From assembly GCF_040026395.1 (NCBI RefSeq), contig NZ_CP157278.1, positions 2,418,001 through 2,482,000 of the forward strand: a stretch of 64,000 nt of DNA, written 5' to 3'. Under the pieces are notes generated by a model. The model saw only the letters and a program-made list of their open reading frames with translations, did not search any database and was not told the DNA's origin. This DNA comes from Pedobacter lusitanus. GTDB lineage: Bacteria; Bacteroidota; Bacteroidia; Sphingobacteriales; Sphingobacteriaceae. Position 1 is the first letter of the stretch, and each line of letters starts with the position of its first letter. Below are positions 26,859 to 35,907 of this stretch, one piece after another. The position numbers and the translations under genes were made by a program.

Positions 26859-28928
26859 ATGTCCTGCCTATTCAATCTCCTGTATCCGGGAATATATAAA
26901 AGTATAACACAATTGCTGTGTCTGATATCAATACTGTTTATTATGTCCTGTAATCCGGTTAATGAGCAGCCTCCTAATCATCAGCTTCATTTTGATACCA
27001 TCATTAACCAGGCAACAACTTATATCGGAAATAACCAGCCCAAAAGAGCAGCAATTTTCCTGGATTCAGCTTATCAGGCTTTTCCTGATCCCGGGGTTAA
27101 AGATATTTTCAGGAAATATGAGAATCTGATTAATATTTACCTGAATTATGATCTGAATACAGCGAAGGCTGAACTGTACACCGATAGCGTATTTCATCTT
27201 TTAAAAAACAGGAAAGCTATTTATAAAAATGAATATGCCAGTGGTCTGTTTTTTTTGGGAGAAGTACAGATGGCAGAAAAAAGATATACAGAGGCTTTCA
27301 AGAGCTATTATGATGGCAGATCCTTTGCAAAAAAGAATCTTGATGACTGCTCTCTTTCTATTTTCAGTAATAAGCTCGGGCTGGTCAGATTTAATCAGGA
27401 ACAATATCAGAAGGCCATTCCCTTTTTTAAAGAAGCAATTAACCAGAATAAAGACTGTAAACCCGGTACAGGCTTCGATTATTTGTTTATTTTCCCCCAA
27501 ACCTATCTGAATACAATTGCTATGTGTTTTGAGCGGTCAGGTCAACCGGATAGCGCAATTATCTATTATAGAAAAGCACTGGCTTTTATTGCCGGTAAAA
27601 CAGGCTCTTTCCCCAAAAGAGAATCTTTCATGTCTTCCGCTAACGGAGTCATCTATGGAAACCTTGGTGGAATCTATGCCGTAAATAATAATTATGAGCT
27701 GGCAGTAAAATCACTTATCCAAAGTATTCTGATTAATGACCGTCCGGGATATGAAGTTCATGATGCGCAAACAGCCAAACAAAAACTGGCAGACTTATAC
27801 ATCAGACATTCAAAATTCAGGGAGGCCGATAAACTGCTGAATGAATTGCAAACTTACTTATCAGGCAAAGCGGGTATGAGCCCCAACAGCCTGGGTATAC
27901 GGTTAAAATGGCTTAGACTAAAGTATGAATATCATGATAAAAAGAAAGAACTGTTAAAGGCATATCCTTATTTACAAAAATATCATAACAGTCGTGATTC
28001 TATTTACAAGGTCGATAAAGAACTAAAAAATATAGATATAGATCAGGCATTTAAAGATACGGCACAGAAATACCGCATGAAATTGCTGAATAAAGACAAT
28101 CAGTTAAAAACGGTCTATCTGTTTGCTGCAGTTTTCTGTATATTAATGATTATCACTATTCTGTTTTTCATCTGGCACAATCTGAAAAGATCTAAAAAAT
28201 TAAACAAACAGATCAGTGAGCATAATATCAATATGCAGATGACGCTGGCTTCACTGGAACAAAGCCAGGAAGAGAATATAAGGATGATGATGATTGTTGC
28301 CCATGACCTCCGGAATCCTATTGGAAACATTACTTCTATGGCCGATCTTATGCTTGGAGAAAATGACCGTACTAAAGACGATCTGGAGATGCTGGGCATG
28401 ATTAAAACCTCAGGACAAAACTCACTCCATCTGGTCAATGATTTGCTCAGGTCCAACAGTCAGACTAAAAAACTGCAAAAAGAACCTGTTGATTTATATG
28501 TCCTTCTTCATTATTGTGTGAATTTGTTGAGTCATAAGGCAAAAGAAAAAAACCAGCAGATACTTTTATACGCCATCCCAGTAACGATTCCTCTTAATAA
28601 AGAAAGGATGTGGAGAGTAATGAGTAATCTTATTGGAAATGCAATTAAATTTAGTCCTGAACATGCAGTTATTACAGTACGGATGGAAGAAAAACCAGAA
28701 TCTGTGCTCATTGCAATAGCAGATAACGGGATTGGTATCCCCCTAGGCATTAGAAACAAAATTTTTGATGTGTTCGGACAGGCAAAACGGTCAGGCACAG
28801 CAGGAGAACAGTCATTCGGACTTGGACTTGCAATCTCTAAACAAATCATTGAGAATCACGGGGGCAAAATCTGGGTAGATAGTGAAACCAATCAGGGATC
28901 AACTTTTTTTGTGGAACTTCCTAGGTAA
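26859..28928 (+). CDS. TPR-containing sensor histidine kinase
   Basis: A 689-residue kinase. An N-terminal hydrophobic segment ending FIMSCNP could be a lipoprotein-type or uncleaved signal. Residues about 45-400 form TPR-like helices (ALAFIAGKTG, YELAVKSLIQSILIN) in the periplasm, then one transmembrane helix near 420-440, a coiled coil, and a DHp with MMIVAHDLRNPIGN (histidine near 482). The ATPase has NLIGNAIKFSPE, IADNGIGIPLG and FGLGLAISKQI. This is a common Bacteroidota architecture. No response regulator is adjacent, so it is an orphan with unknown signal. Confidence 0.88.
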   Translation: MSCLFNLLYPGIYKSITQLLCLISILFIMSCNPVNEQPPNHQLHFDTIINQATTYIGNNQPKRAAIFLDSAYQAFPDPGVKDIFRKYENLINIYLNYDLNTAKAELYTDSVFHLLKNRKAIYKNEYASGLFFLGEVQMAEKRYTEAFKSYYDGRSFAKKNLDDCSLSIFSNKLGLVRFNQEQYQKAIPFFKEAINQNKDCKPGTGFDYLFIFPQTYLNTIAMCFERSGQPDSAIIYYRKALAFIAGKTGSFPKRESFMSSANGVIYGNLGGIYAVNNNYELAVKSLIQSILINDRPGYEVHDAQTAKQKLADLYIRHSKFREADKLLNELQTYLSGKAGMSPNSLGIRLKWLRLKYEYHDKKKELLKAYPYLQKYHNSRDSIYKVDKELKNIDIDQAFKDTAQKYRMKLLNKDNQLKTVYLFAAVFCILMIITILFFIWHNLKRSKKLNKQISEHNINMQMTLASLEQSQEENIRMMMIVAHDLRNPIGNITSMADLMLGENDRTKDDLEMLGMIKTSGQNSLHLVNDLLRSNSQTKKLQKEPVDLYVLLHYCVNLLSHKAKEKNQQILLYAIPVTIPLNKERMWRVMSNLIGNAIKFSPEHAVITVRMEEKPESVLIAIADNGIGIPLGIRNKIFDVFGQAKRSGTAGEQSFGLGLAISKQIIENHGGKIWVDSETNQGSTFFVELPR

Positions 28929-28936
28929 TTAAAAAT

Positions 28937-29563
28937 TTATTCCTCTATCCTTAGCCTTGAAAAGAAACTAAAAACTATACTGAATATAATTAAAATGATT
29001 ATCCCAACCCAACTACTCGATATAAAAGGTAAGACCATTTGTCCATCATGACCGTAACAGAGCATTTTACCATCAATATAGAACAGACCCAAGCTACATT
29101 GAATAAAAGTATATTCTATCAGATTAAAAAAAACAAGTAATACCCCTGCAGCCTGAAGTCTTTTCGAATCCATTTCCCTGATATAACGAAAAAAAAGTAA
29201 TGGTAAAATAATTGCTCCCAACCCCGTTGTAATCCAGATAATTGTCCAGGAAGTTATGCAGTCTGTAATTAATGAAATAACCGAATGAATTCCCAGGATT
29301 CCCATTAAGGTAAAACTTGAAAAAAAAAATCCCGGAATACAAAATAATAAGGTTTGCCTGATAAAACTGTTTTTTTTTATCAAACGTGCCTTTCGCTCTA
29401 TTTCAATTTCCTCAAAAATATTCTCCGGAACAGCAATATTTCTATTTTGTAATTCACTTACCGCTAACTTAACTGCTTCATCAGTATGCTTATCTATATT
29501 TTCAATGTAATATATCAATTGAGCATCACTTTTCTGTGCTATTTTTTTTCCAAGTGCTGACAT
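28937..29563 (-). CDS. Hypothetical membrane protein
   Basis: A 208-residue protein not assigned to a family. Residues 1-65 are soluble and helical (SDAQLIYYIENIDKHTDEAVKLA..., ELQNRNIAVPENI), resembling the short helical segment before membrane regions in other Bacteroidota proteins. Then there are about four hydrophobic helices (72-95, 102-122, 130-155, 180-202). Convergent with the TPR kinase 8 bp away and upstream-adjacent to the symporter operon end. AT-rich compared with neighbours. Confidence 0.65.
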   Translation of the reverse strand: MSALGKKIAQKSDAQLIYYIENIDKHTDEAVKLAVSELQNRNIAVPENIFEEIEIERKARLIKKNSFIRQTLLFCIPGFFFSSFTLMGILGIHSVISLITDCITSWTIIWITTGLGAIILPLLFFRYIREMDSKRLQAAGVLLVFFNLIEYTFIQCSLGLFYIDGKMLCYGHDGQMVLPFISSSWVGIIILIIFSIVFSFFSRLRIEE

Positions 29564-29593
29564 CGCTATACTAGTTAATGATTATATTTTAAA

Positions 29594-31291
29594 TCAGGAC
29601 AATATCTCTTTCTTCCTGAACACTTGCTGAAACAACAATGATAGTAATACAACCAGCAAACATCCAATCACATTCAGCCATAAATAAGCTACCACTTTCT
29701 GATAACCAATTATACAGACTACAGTTTCAGTTAAAATTGCGCCATAAAACACAGCTCTGCCATTCACATGCTTTAAATAAAATGCCACTAAAAATACTCC
29801 GAGAATGGTTCCGTAGATATAAGAACCCAGAATATTAACTGCCTCAATCAGGTTTCCTATTTTACTCGCATATAAAGCCATGGCAATACAGACCAGTCCC
29901 CAGATAACAGTTGACCATCTGGAAGCTTTTAAATAGTTCTCTTCGGTCGCATTCTTATTGATCAGCCTTTTATAAATATCAATCACACTCGTGGAAGCCA
30001 GTGAATTAAGTGCACTTGCTGTAGACCCCATAGAAGCCAGGAAAATAATTGCAATTAACAACCCTATTAATCCTCTGGGCAAATACTTAGTTACAAAACT
30101 CAGGAATATATAATTGTTATCATTGATATCCGCATGAGGATCATTTTTAAGCATCAGCTCAGTTACCTGTTTACGAACTACTTTAGTTTGTTCATCAGCT
30201 TTCTTCAAAGCAATTCTCTGCTGGTCAATTGCAGCTTTATTCTGCTGATCCAAAGCTGTATTCAGCAAATTAACTTCAGTTTGTTTCTTTTCAAAAGCTT
30301 CCTCATAATCCTTTTTAAGCTCTTCAAGCTGCGGATTATATTTACTTTTCTCCAGTTTATTCAGCTCAAAACTATTAAAGAATACTGGTGGCTTGTTATA
30401 CTGATAAAAGGTAAATACCAGTACCCCAATCAAAAGAATAAGGAATTGCATAGGTATTTTCACTAGTCCGTTCATCAGTAAACCCAAACGACTCTGACTC
30501 ACAGATGAACCGGTCAGATACCTGCCTACCTGGCTCTGATCTGTTCCAAAATAAGATAACTGGAGAAAAAAACCACCTATCAACCCACTCCAAACCGTAT
30601 ACTGATTATTCCAGTCAAACTTAAAATCAATAGCATTGGTACGGCCCATCTTCCCCGCAATACTGATTGCTTTACCAAATCCAATATCCCCGGGCAACAA
30701 ATGTACAACCATGATACCCGCAGCAAACAAACCGCAAAATATAATACTCATTTGCAACATCTGCGTATAGGAAACTGCTTTAGTCCCTCCATAAACTGTA
30801 TAGGCAACTACAATTCCACCAATAACCAATGTAGTATATGTCGTATTAATATCCAGAATAGTTGACAGAATAATAGAAGGCGCATAAATCGTAATTCCGG
30901 TAGATAACCCTCTTTGAACTAAAAATAAAAATGCCGTTAATGCCCTGGTTTTTAAATCAAAGCGTTGTTCCAGATATTCATAAGCCGTGTAAACCTTTAG
31001 CCGGTGAAAAATAGGTACAAAAGTCACACACAGAACGATCATTGCCAGAGGCAAACCAAAATAAAACTGCACAAAACTCATTCCCGAAGAATAAGCCAGG
31101 CCCGGTGCAGATAAAAAAGTAATTGCACTGGCTTGAGTAGCCATCACAGACAAGCATACGCTATACCATGGCAAAGACCGGTTTCCCAGTAAATATCCAT
31201 CAATGTCTTTAGCACCCCTGCTCTTGTAAACGCCATAGGCAACAATTGCAATCAGTGTACAGCATAATACAGCCCAGTCAATATAACTCAT
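29594..31291 (-). CDS. Sodium:solute symporter (SSS family)
   Basis: A 565-residue LeuT-fold sodium symporter with about 13 helices. The family motif is in the middle (GGTKAVSYTQMLQM) with VMATQASAITFLSAPGLAY near the N-terminus. Between helices, about residues 300-385, there is a long charged coiled-coil insertion (KSKYNPQLEELKKDYEEAF onward), longer than in most SSS members but seen in Bacteroidota homologues. The substrate is probably a sugar, sialic-acid-like or amide compound released by the preceding deacetylase; this is inferred only from the operon. Its start overlaps the 43-residue ORF. Confidence 0.9.
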   Translation of the reverse strand: MSYIDWAVLCCTLIAIVAYGVYKSRGAKDIDGYLLGNRSLPWYSVCLSVMATQASAITFLSAPGLAYSSGMSFVQFYFGLPLAMIVLCVTFVPIFHRLKVYTAYEYLEQRFDLKTRALTAFLFLVQRGLSTGITIYAPSIILSTILDINTTYTTLVIGGIVVAYTVYGGTKAVSYTQMLQMSIIFCGLFAAGIMVVHLLPGDIGFGKAISIAGKMGRTNAIDFKFDWNNQYTVWSGLIGGFFLQLSYFGTDQSQVGRYLTGSSVSQSRLGLLMNGLVKIPMQFLILLIGVLVFTFYQYNKPPVFFNSFELNKLEKSKYNPQLEELKKDYEEAFEKKQTEVNLLNTALDQQNKAAIDQQRIALKKADEQTKVVRKQVTELMLKNDPHADINDNNYIFLSFVTKYLPRGLIGLLIAIIFLASMGSTASALNSLASTSVIDIYKRLINKNATEENYLKASRWSTVIWGLVCIAMALYASKIGNLIEAVNILGSYIYGTILGVFLVAFYLKHVNGRAVFYGAILTETVVCIIGYQKVVAYLWLNVIGCLLVVLLSLLFQQVFRKKEILS

Positions 31292-31419
31292 TCAAAATAT
31301 ATGGTAAATAGGTAAAAACACAGGATCAGAAATACCAGCCAGCCTGCCAGCAACAGGTAAAACTGTTTCCAGCTTTTCACAAAAGGCGGCAAATCTGTAT
31401 GAGGTTTTTCAGGTTCCAT
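31288..31419 (-). CDS. 43-residue single-pass membrane peptide
   Basis: A short ORF beginning MEPEKPHTDLPPFVKSWKQF followed by one transmembrane helix (about 20-41) and ending FE. Its ATG overlaps the PIG-L stop (TAATG) and its stop overlaps the symporter start (ATGA), so all three genes are translationally coupled. Small membrane subunits accompany several sodium symporters (for example the DUF997 and DUF485 proteins); this may be an analogous partner. No family was recognised. Confidence 0.72.
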   Translation of the reverse strand: MEPEKPHTDLPPFVKSWKQFYLLLAGWLVFLILCFYLFTIYFE

Positions 31420-33860
31420 TAGTGCACTGTATTTTTCGAAATCAGGTTTACAAATAGTCTGTATGCACCAGGTACACCAGCAGGCAGTTCTCTGAAAAAG
31501 GCCAGAGAAGTATAAACGAACTTACCTTTTCCGTAACCGGTAACCAGTAAAGAACCATTGCTCGCAGCCTCCCCCGTATCATTCATCTGTAAAACAGTTG
31601 CGTAATGCTGATCAATACCAGTGGCAAAATACAAACCACGTTCCTGAATCCAGCCGTCAAAGTCCCTTACTGTTATCTGATTAGGGAAGTTCAATACCGG
31701 ATGATCAGGGTTCAGAAAATTAACCTTAGCATCTTCTTCCGTAACACGGTCACGGCTAAGCTGGAAAGGGTAAGGGCCAATATCAGCCAGTTGCAGGGGA
31801 GAGTTAACATTGTACTGCACCAGTAAAACACCCCCATTTTTAACATAATCCATCAGTTTAGGCTGCATCAATTTGATTTGCTCGTTGATGTTATACAACC
31901 TTACTCCGGTAATGATAGCGTCATAACCAGACAAGTCTCCGCTGATGATCTGTTTTTCATTCAGCCTGGTTACCTGATAACCGATCTGTGTCAGCGATTC
32001 AGGAATTAAATCTCCCGCACCCGCAATGTAACCAATTTTCTTTCCTGCAAACTTCAGGTCAACTCTTTCCACGCGAGCCTCAGCCTCAGGAAATAAAGTC
32101 TGTACCGGGATATGATCATATCCGATCACTTTTAGTCCTTTTTGATAAGATCTGCCATCTACCTGCAGAGACAGGGAAAACTGACCTTCTTCAATTTCCC
32201 CCCCCGGAGTAACTACAAACTCCACATTCTGCTCTTCCAATTTCCGCTGAAGATTAAAATCAACCTTTTCAGGCGAAACCTTCCAGCCTGCAGGAACATG
32301 TGGTTGCAAAATTCCTTTAGCAAGTGCTTTAAAATTTTTCAGCTGTACTGTTATGGTTTTAGACTGGTTATTTGTAAAAACAAATGAGTGGTCTGCCAAT
32401 GTAGCAGTAACCGGTGGTGCGATCACCAATGGCTGATACAACTCTCCTTTAACCGGATCAGTATGTTTATAAACCAGAGGACGGGTAACTTCTATATATT
32501 GGTTACCAAACAGCACTCTGAATACCCCGGCGTGTGGAGCAGGCGCTTCTGGTAAGCTGAGATTGGCTAAAGAATCAATTATATAACTCCCTATCGGATG
32601 TTTTTTCTCCAGCCAGTAAGGTTGTGTCAGGCCAAACTGACGCGCCGCAATTTTTATATGCTGAGAGACCATACGATCAGGTATCAGTTCCTGAATATGA
32701 TCCGGATTTAATTCTTCCAGTGAAATCCTAACCGGAAAATATTTTCTTACTCTTGATATCGCATTAATAGTAACCGGAATAGAATCCGTAATCGCATAAG
32801 AAGGCTCAGGAACCGTAGCTTCTATCCATATACCTGCACAGGCAAGGATCAGTTCATCCAGTTGCCGGTGTTTAAAAGGCAGATTTTTAACCTCTTCTCT
32901 CAAACGCAGCAAAGCATTAATAGATTTTGAAGGATCGGCGGGATCATATTCAGCATTGATTTCATTTAATAGCTGCTGTGCTTTCTCTGTTCCTTTATTT
33001 CTGTCAAGATTCAGATTTATACCATCAAAGAGATCTGTTTTTGCAGTTTGTCCACCCACAGGACTGAAAAATTCTATGGCACTACCTCTTTGTTTGGCAG
33101 AACCAAATCCCTGACTTTTATGATTAGAACGGCTTTCAGCTGCAATTTCTCCATAACCTTTCCCCAGCAAAGGGTTAAAAACACCTACATCTATTTTCAA
33201 CTGGTCATCAGCAGTGGTATTAGTAGAGCCAAAATTGAAAGTATTCCAGACAATTCTTTTAGCCTGCCAGATTTTAACCTGCTTAAGCTGCTCCGGAAAA
33301 CGTTTAGGATCTGCAGCAGCGGTAAAAGCCTCCCTGGCAAGAATTGCCGAGGCAGCATGATGCCCGTGTCCCGCACGTGCATCTTCAGGAAAACGGGTAA
33401 TAATGATATCAGGTTGAAATTTACGGATAACCCAAACCACATCAGAAAGGATTTGATCCTTATTCCATATTTTGAAACTTTCAGCAGAGTTTTTAGAAAA
33501 ACCGAAGTCATTGGCCCTGGTAAAAAACTGCTCGGCACCATCTGTTCGCCTTGCGGCTAAAAGTTCCTGTGTACGGATCAGTCCCAATAACTCTCCTTGC
33601 TCGGTACCAATCAGATTCTGTCCGCCATCGCCCCTGGTTAATGATAAATAACCCGTCCGTACCTTTCTCTCTTTAGCAAGATAGGCCAGTAAACGTGTAT
33701 TTTCATCATCAGGATGTGCGGCAATGTACAAAACACTGCCAGTAACATTTAAACCAGCTAATCCCTGCCTGATTTCTGCAGCATTAAGCTCTGCCTGCTG
33801 GGCATAACTAAAAAATGGAGCAAGGGATAATAAACAAAGAATAGATAAACGACACTTCAT
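31419..33860 (-). CDS. PIG-L family deacetylase, large secreted form
   Basis: An 813-residue protein with a signal peptide (about 1-20, SYAQ). Residues 25 to about 280 are a PIG-L/LmbE zinc-dependent N-deacetylase: AAHPDDENTRLLAYL (the AHPDDE zinc motif), GYLSLTRGDGGQNL, and the zinc histidine region GHGHHAASAI. The middle is beta-rich, and residues about 600-813 form a class-I glutaminase-like domain (SGYDAIITGVRLYN, GKGKFVYTSLAFFRELPAG). Probably removes acetyl from an amino sugar in the periplasm, feeding the coupled symporter. Substrate unknown. Confidence 0.9.
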   Translation of the reverse strand: MKCRLSILCLLSLAPFFSYAQQAELNAAEIRQGLAGLNVTGSVLYIAAHPDDENTRLLAYLAKERKVRTGYLSLTRGDGGQNLIGTEQGELLGLIRTQELLAARRTDGAEQFFTRANDFGFSKNSAESFKIWNKDQILSDVVWVIRKFQPDIIITRFPEDARAGHGHHAASAILAREAFTAAADPKRFPEQLKQVKIWQAKRIVWNTFNFGSTNTTADDQLKIDVGVFNPLLGKGYGEIAAESRSNHKSQGFGSAKQRGSAIEFFSPVGGQTAKTDLFDGINLNLDRNKGTEKAQQLLNEINAEYDPADPSKSINALLRLREEVKNLPFKHRQLDELILACAGIWIEATVPEPSYAITDSIPVTINAISRVRKYFPVRISLEELNPDHIQELIPDRMVSQHIKIAARQFGLTQPYWLEKKHPIGSYIIDSLANLSLPEAPAPHAGVFRVLFGNQYIEVTRPLVYKHTDPVKGELYQPLVIAPPVTATLADHSFVFTNNQSKTITVQLKNFKALAKGILQPHVPAGWKVSPEKVDFNLQRKLEEQNVEFVVTPGGEIEEGQFSLSLQVDGRSYQKGLKVIGYDHIPVQTLFPEAEARVERVDLKFAGKKIGYIAGAGDLIPESLTQIGYQVTRLNEKQIISGDLSGYDAIITGVRLYNINEQIKLMQPKLMDYVKNGGVLLVQYNVNSPLQLADIGPYPFQLSRDRVTEEDAKVNFLNPDHPVLNFPNQITVRDFDGWIQERGLYFATGIDQHYATVLQMNDTGEAASNGSLLVTGYGKGKFVYTSLAFFRELPAGVPGAYRLFVNLISKNTVH

Positions 33861-33945
33861 ATTTGGGTTAGATCAATTGTCGAAAATAATTAAAATAACC
33901 CTCCCAATCTGTTTATTTAAAAATAAATATTGGTAACAATACTGT

Positions 33946-34548
33946 CTATAACAGAATTTTGCTGCTCACTTCTTTATCAATACTGATGAACCCGGGATAT
34001 TTAATCAGTACCCCTCCCACCATAATGCTGGGTCTGATTTTAAGTGTAACCAGGCCCTTTCTTTCAGAACCGCCATTAGCACCACCGCGCAGAAAATCTG
34101 AAATTTCTGACATTACTTTCTGGTTAGATATAAACTGGTAAACATTTACATTCAGATCTACGGGTACCACAACAGATTGTCCCGAAGGGATACTTACCTG
34201 CTGATTGACAAAACCATTTGCCAGCTCCTGTTTATTGATCAGTACTTTATATTCAAACTGATTGATTGAAGCCAGCGTGCCTGATGGATTAGAAATTTCC
34301 ATGTTCAGCCTTGCGCGAAACGGAACATCTCTTCTCAATAGTCCGAATGCCAGACCAGGTAAACTTGCCAGGTTAATATCCCGTCCGTTTACTATTTTTT
34401 TAACATCTGCTCCCGCTACCGAAAGATTCTCGGCCGAAACAATTTTATATTTACAATTCTCCAGCGCTTTGATTTGCTGTGCTTGTTTATTCACCCCGCA
34501 TCCCATCACTGTCATCACCGTCAGGCAAATCAATAGTATCCTTTTCAT
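33946..34548 (-). CDS. LEA14-like lipoprotein
   Basis: A 200-residue protein with a lipoprotein signal (MKRILLICLTVMTVMGCGVN, lipobox VMGC). The mature part looks like a late-embryogenesis-abundant type 2 (LEA14/WHy) beta domain: ARLNMEISNPSGTLASINQF and SIPSGQSVVVPVDLNV are typical. Such domains are immunoglobulin-like, and their function in bacterial envelopes is unknown. Downstream of the DoxX gene on the same strand with a 56-bp gap, possibly cotranscribed. Confidence 0.72.
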   Translation of the reverse strand: MKRILLICLTVMTVMGCGVNKQAQQIKALENCKYKIVSAENLSVAGADVKKIVNGRDINLASLPGLAFGLLRRDVPFRARLNMEISNPSGTLASINQFEYKVLINKQELANGFVNQQVSIPSGQSVVVPVDLNVNVYQFISNQKVMSEISDFLRGGANGGSERKGLVTLKIRPSIMVGGVLIKYPGFISIDKEVSSKILL

Positions 34549-34604
34549 ATATGTATCTTTAATCTTATCCCCTAATAACGGTTTAATCTGGAATTATTGC
34601 CCGT

Positions 34605-35042
34605 TTAATAACTTCTTCTGGCTCTGGCAGACCTGCGGCTGATGATACTATCCACACTGAATCTTCCTCCACCGGCAAAAAGCAATACAATATAGGTCAG
34701 TAAATAATGAATGGCCAGTTCTTTTTCTTTTAATCCGTCCGCACCATGAACCAGAAAAATAGCAACTACCATAGTAATCATTAATGGCAACACCGCCAGA
34801 CGTACCGCAATCCCCAGTAAAACCAATACTGAGCAGACTACTTCTGCAAAAACTGCCAGAATCAGACTCGCTGTATCTCCAAGCCCCATAAAATTCATAA
34901 ACTTTATTTCACCCCCGGCCAGCAGCATTTCAAGTTTACCTGTTCCATGAAAAAGCATCAGTCCTGCAATCCCAATACGCAAAATCAGCAATACAAAATC
35001 AAGCCCTCTGTGATTGTAATTGGTGTTGAATAATCTATTCAT
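34605..35042 (-). CDS. DoxX family membrane protein
   Basis: A 145-residue protein with four hydrophobic helices and the DoxX pattern LDFVLLILRIGIAGLMLFHGTGKL, FAEVVCSVLVLLGIAVRLAVLP and FLVHGADGLKEKELAIHYL. DoxX proteins are small quinone-linked or redox-associated membrane proteins of poorly known role. It follows a TetR gene by 72 bp on the same strand, so it may be under TetR control. Confidence 0.88.
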   Translation of the reverse strand: MNRLFNTNYNHRGLDFVLLILRIGIAGLMLFHGTGKLEMLLAGGEIKFMNFMGLGDTASLILAVFAEVVCSVLVLLGIAVRLAVLPLMITMVVAIFLVHGADGLKEKELAIHYLLTYIVLLFAGGGRFSVDSIISRRSARARRSY

Positions 35043-35114
35043 TTATTGATATGGTTTTAAAGTTCAGAGTAAATGTAATATTTTTCTCAGAACTCCAAAC
35101 AAATCCCACTGCTC

Positions 35115-35717
35115 TTATAAAGCCAGAGATTTGCAGAAACCACTTATAGCATCTTTCAGAATCATCTTTTTGAAAACATCAGTCTTACCACTGTTTTCAA
35201 TCATTTGTATAGATACCAATCCATGCAGAATAGACCAGTAGGCATGATATTTTAAAAAATAATCGGCTTCTTCGTTATTCGCATGAATCAATGCTTCTCT
35301 GATAGTAGAGATCAGTATACTGGTCATTTCCTTAATCTCTGTATTTTGATTAACCATCTCACAGGCAGGGATTCCCAAACCGAACATCAGCTGATAATAT
35401 TCTTTATTTTCAAAAGCAAAGTCCCAATATGCGATCGCCATAACTTCAAGCTGCTCCACAGGTACATCGACTGAGTTTCTTGCATTATTTAAAACTACAG
35501 CCAGTTTCTGATAACCTTCTTTCGAAAATTCCAGCAGTATCGCTTCCTTATTTTCAAAGTGATTATAAATCACCGGAATACTATATTCTATAGCATCAGC
35601 AATTTTCCGTATAGAAAGAGACTGCCAACCATCAGTTACCACCATATGCCATGCTGCTTCAAGAATTCCGGTACGGATTTCTTCTTTATGACGCATTTTA
35701 CGCTCTAGTATTCCCAT
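35115..35717 (-). CDS. TetR/AcrR-family transcriptional regulator
   Basis: A 200-residue regulator. The HTH (about residues 10-60) reads ILEAAWHMVVTDGWQSLSIRKIADAIEYSIPVIYNHFENKEAILLEF, here split by the recognition helix YSIPVIYNHF. The C-terminal domain (TetR_C_33-like, about 85-200) binds an unknown ligand. It is divergent from the GH116 gene (190 bp between) and upstream of doxX; either could be a target. Confidence 0.9.
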   Translation of the reverse strand: MGILERKMRHKEEIRTGILEAAWHMVVTDGWQSLSIRKIADAIEYSIPVIYNHFENKEAILLEFSKEGYQKLAVVLNNARNSVDVPVEQLEVMAIAYWDFAFENKEYYQLMFGLGIPACEMVNQNTEIKEMTSILISTIREALIHANNEEADYFLKYHAYWSILHGLVSIQMIENSGKTDVFKKMILKDAISGFCKSLAL

Positions 35718-35907
35718 TTGTTTTGGTTAGTTAACAGTGTTAGCAAAGATAAAGCTATTATCATATCATTCAGAGCTACCGATTAATTTTTGACTTAGCT
35801 GAAACAATCGGATGATAATATAGCCATTTTGGTATAATGTTAAGTGATTTTAACCTATCGGTCAGAATGTTATAAAAACTATTTAGCTTAACTAAAAAAA
35901 AGAAGAC

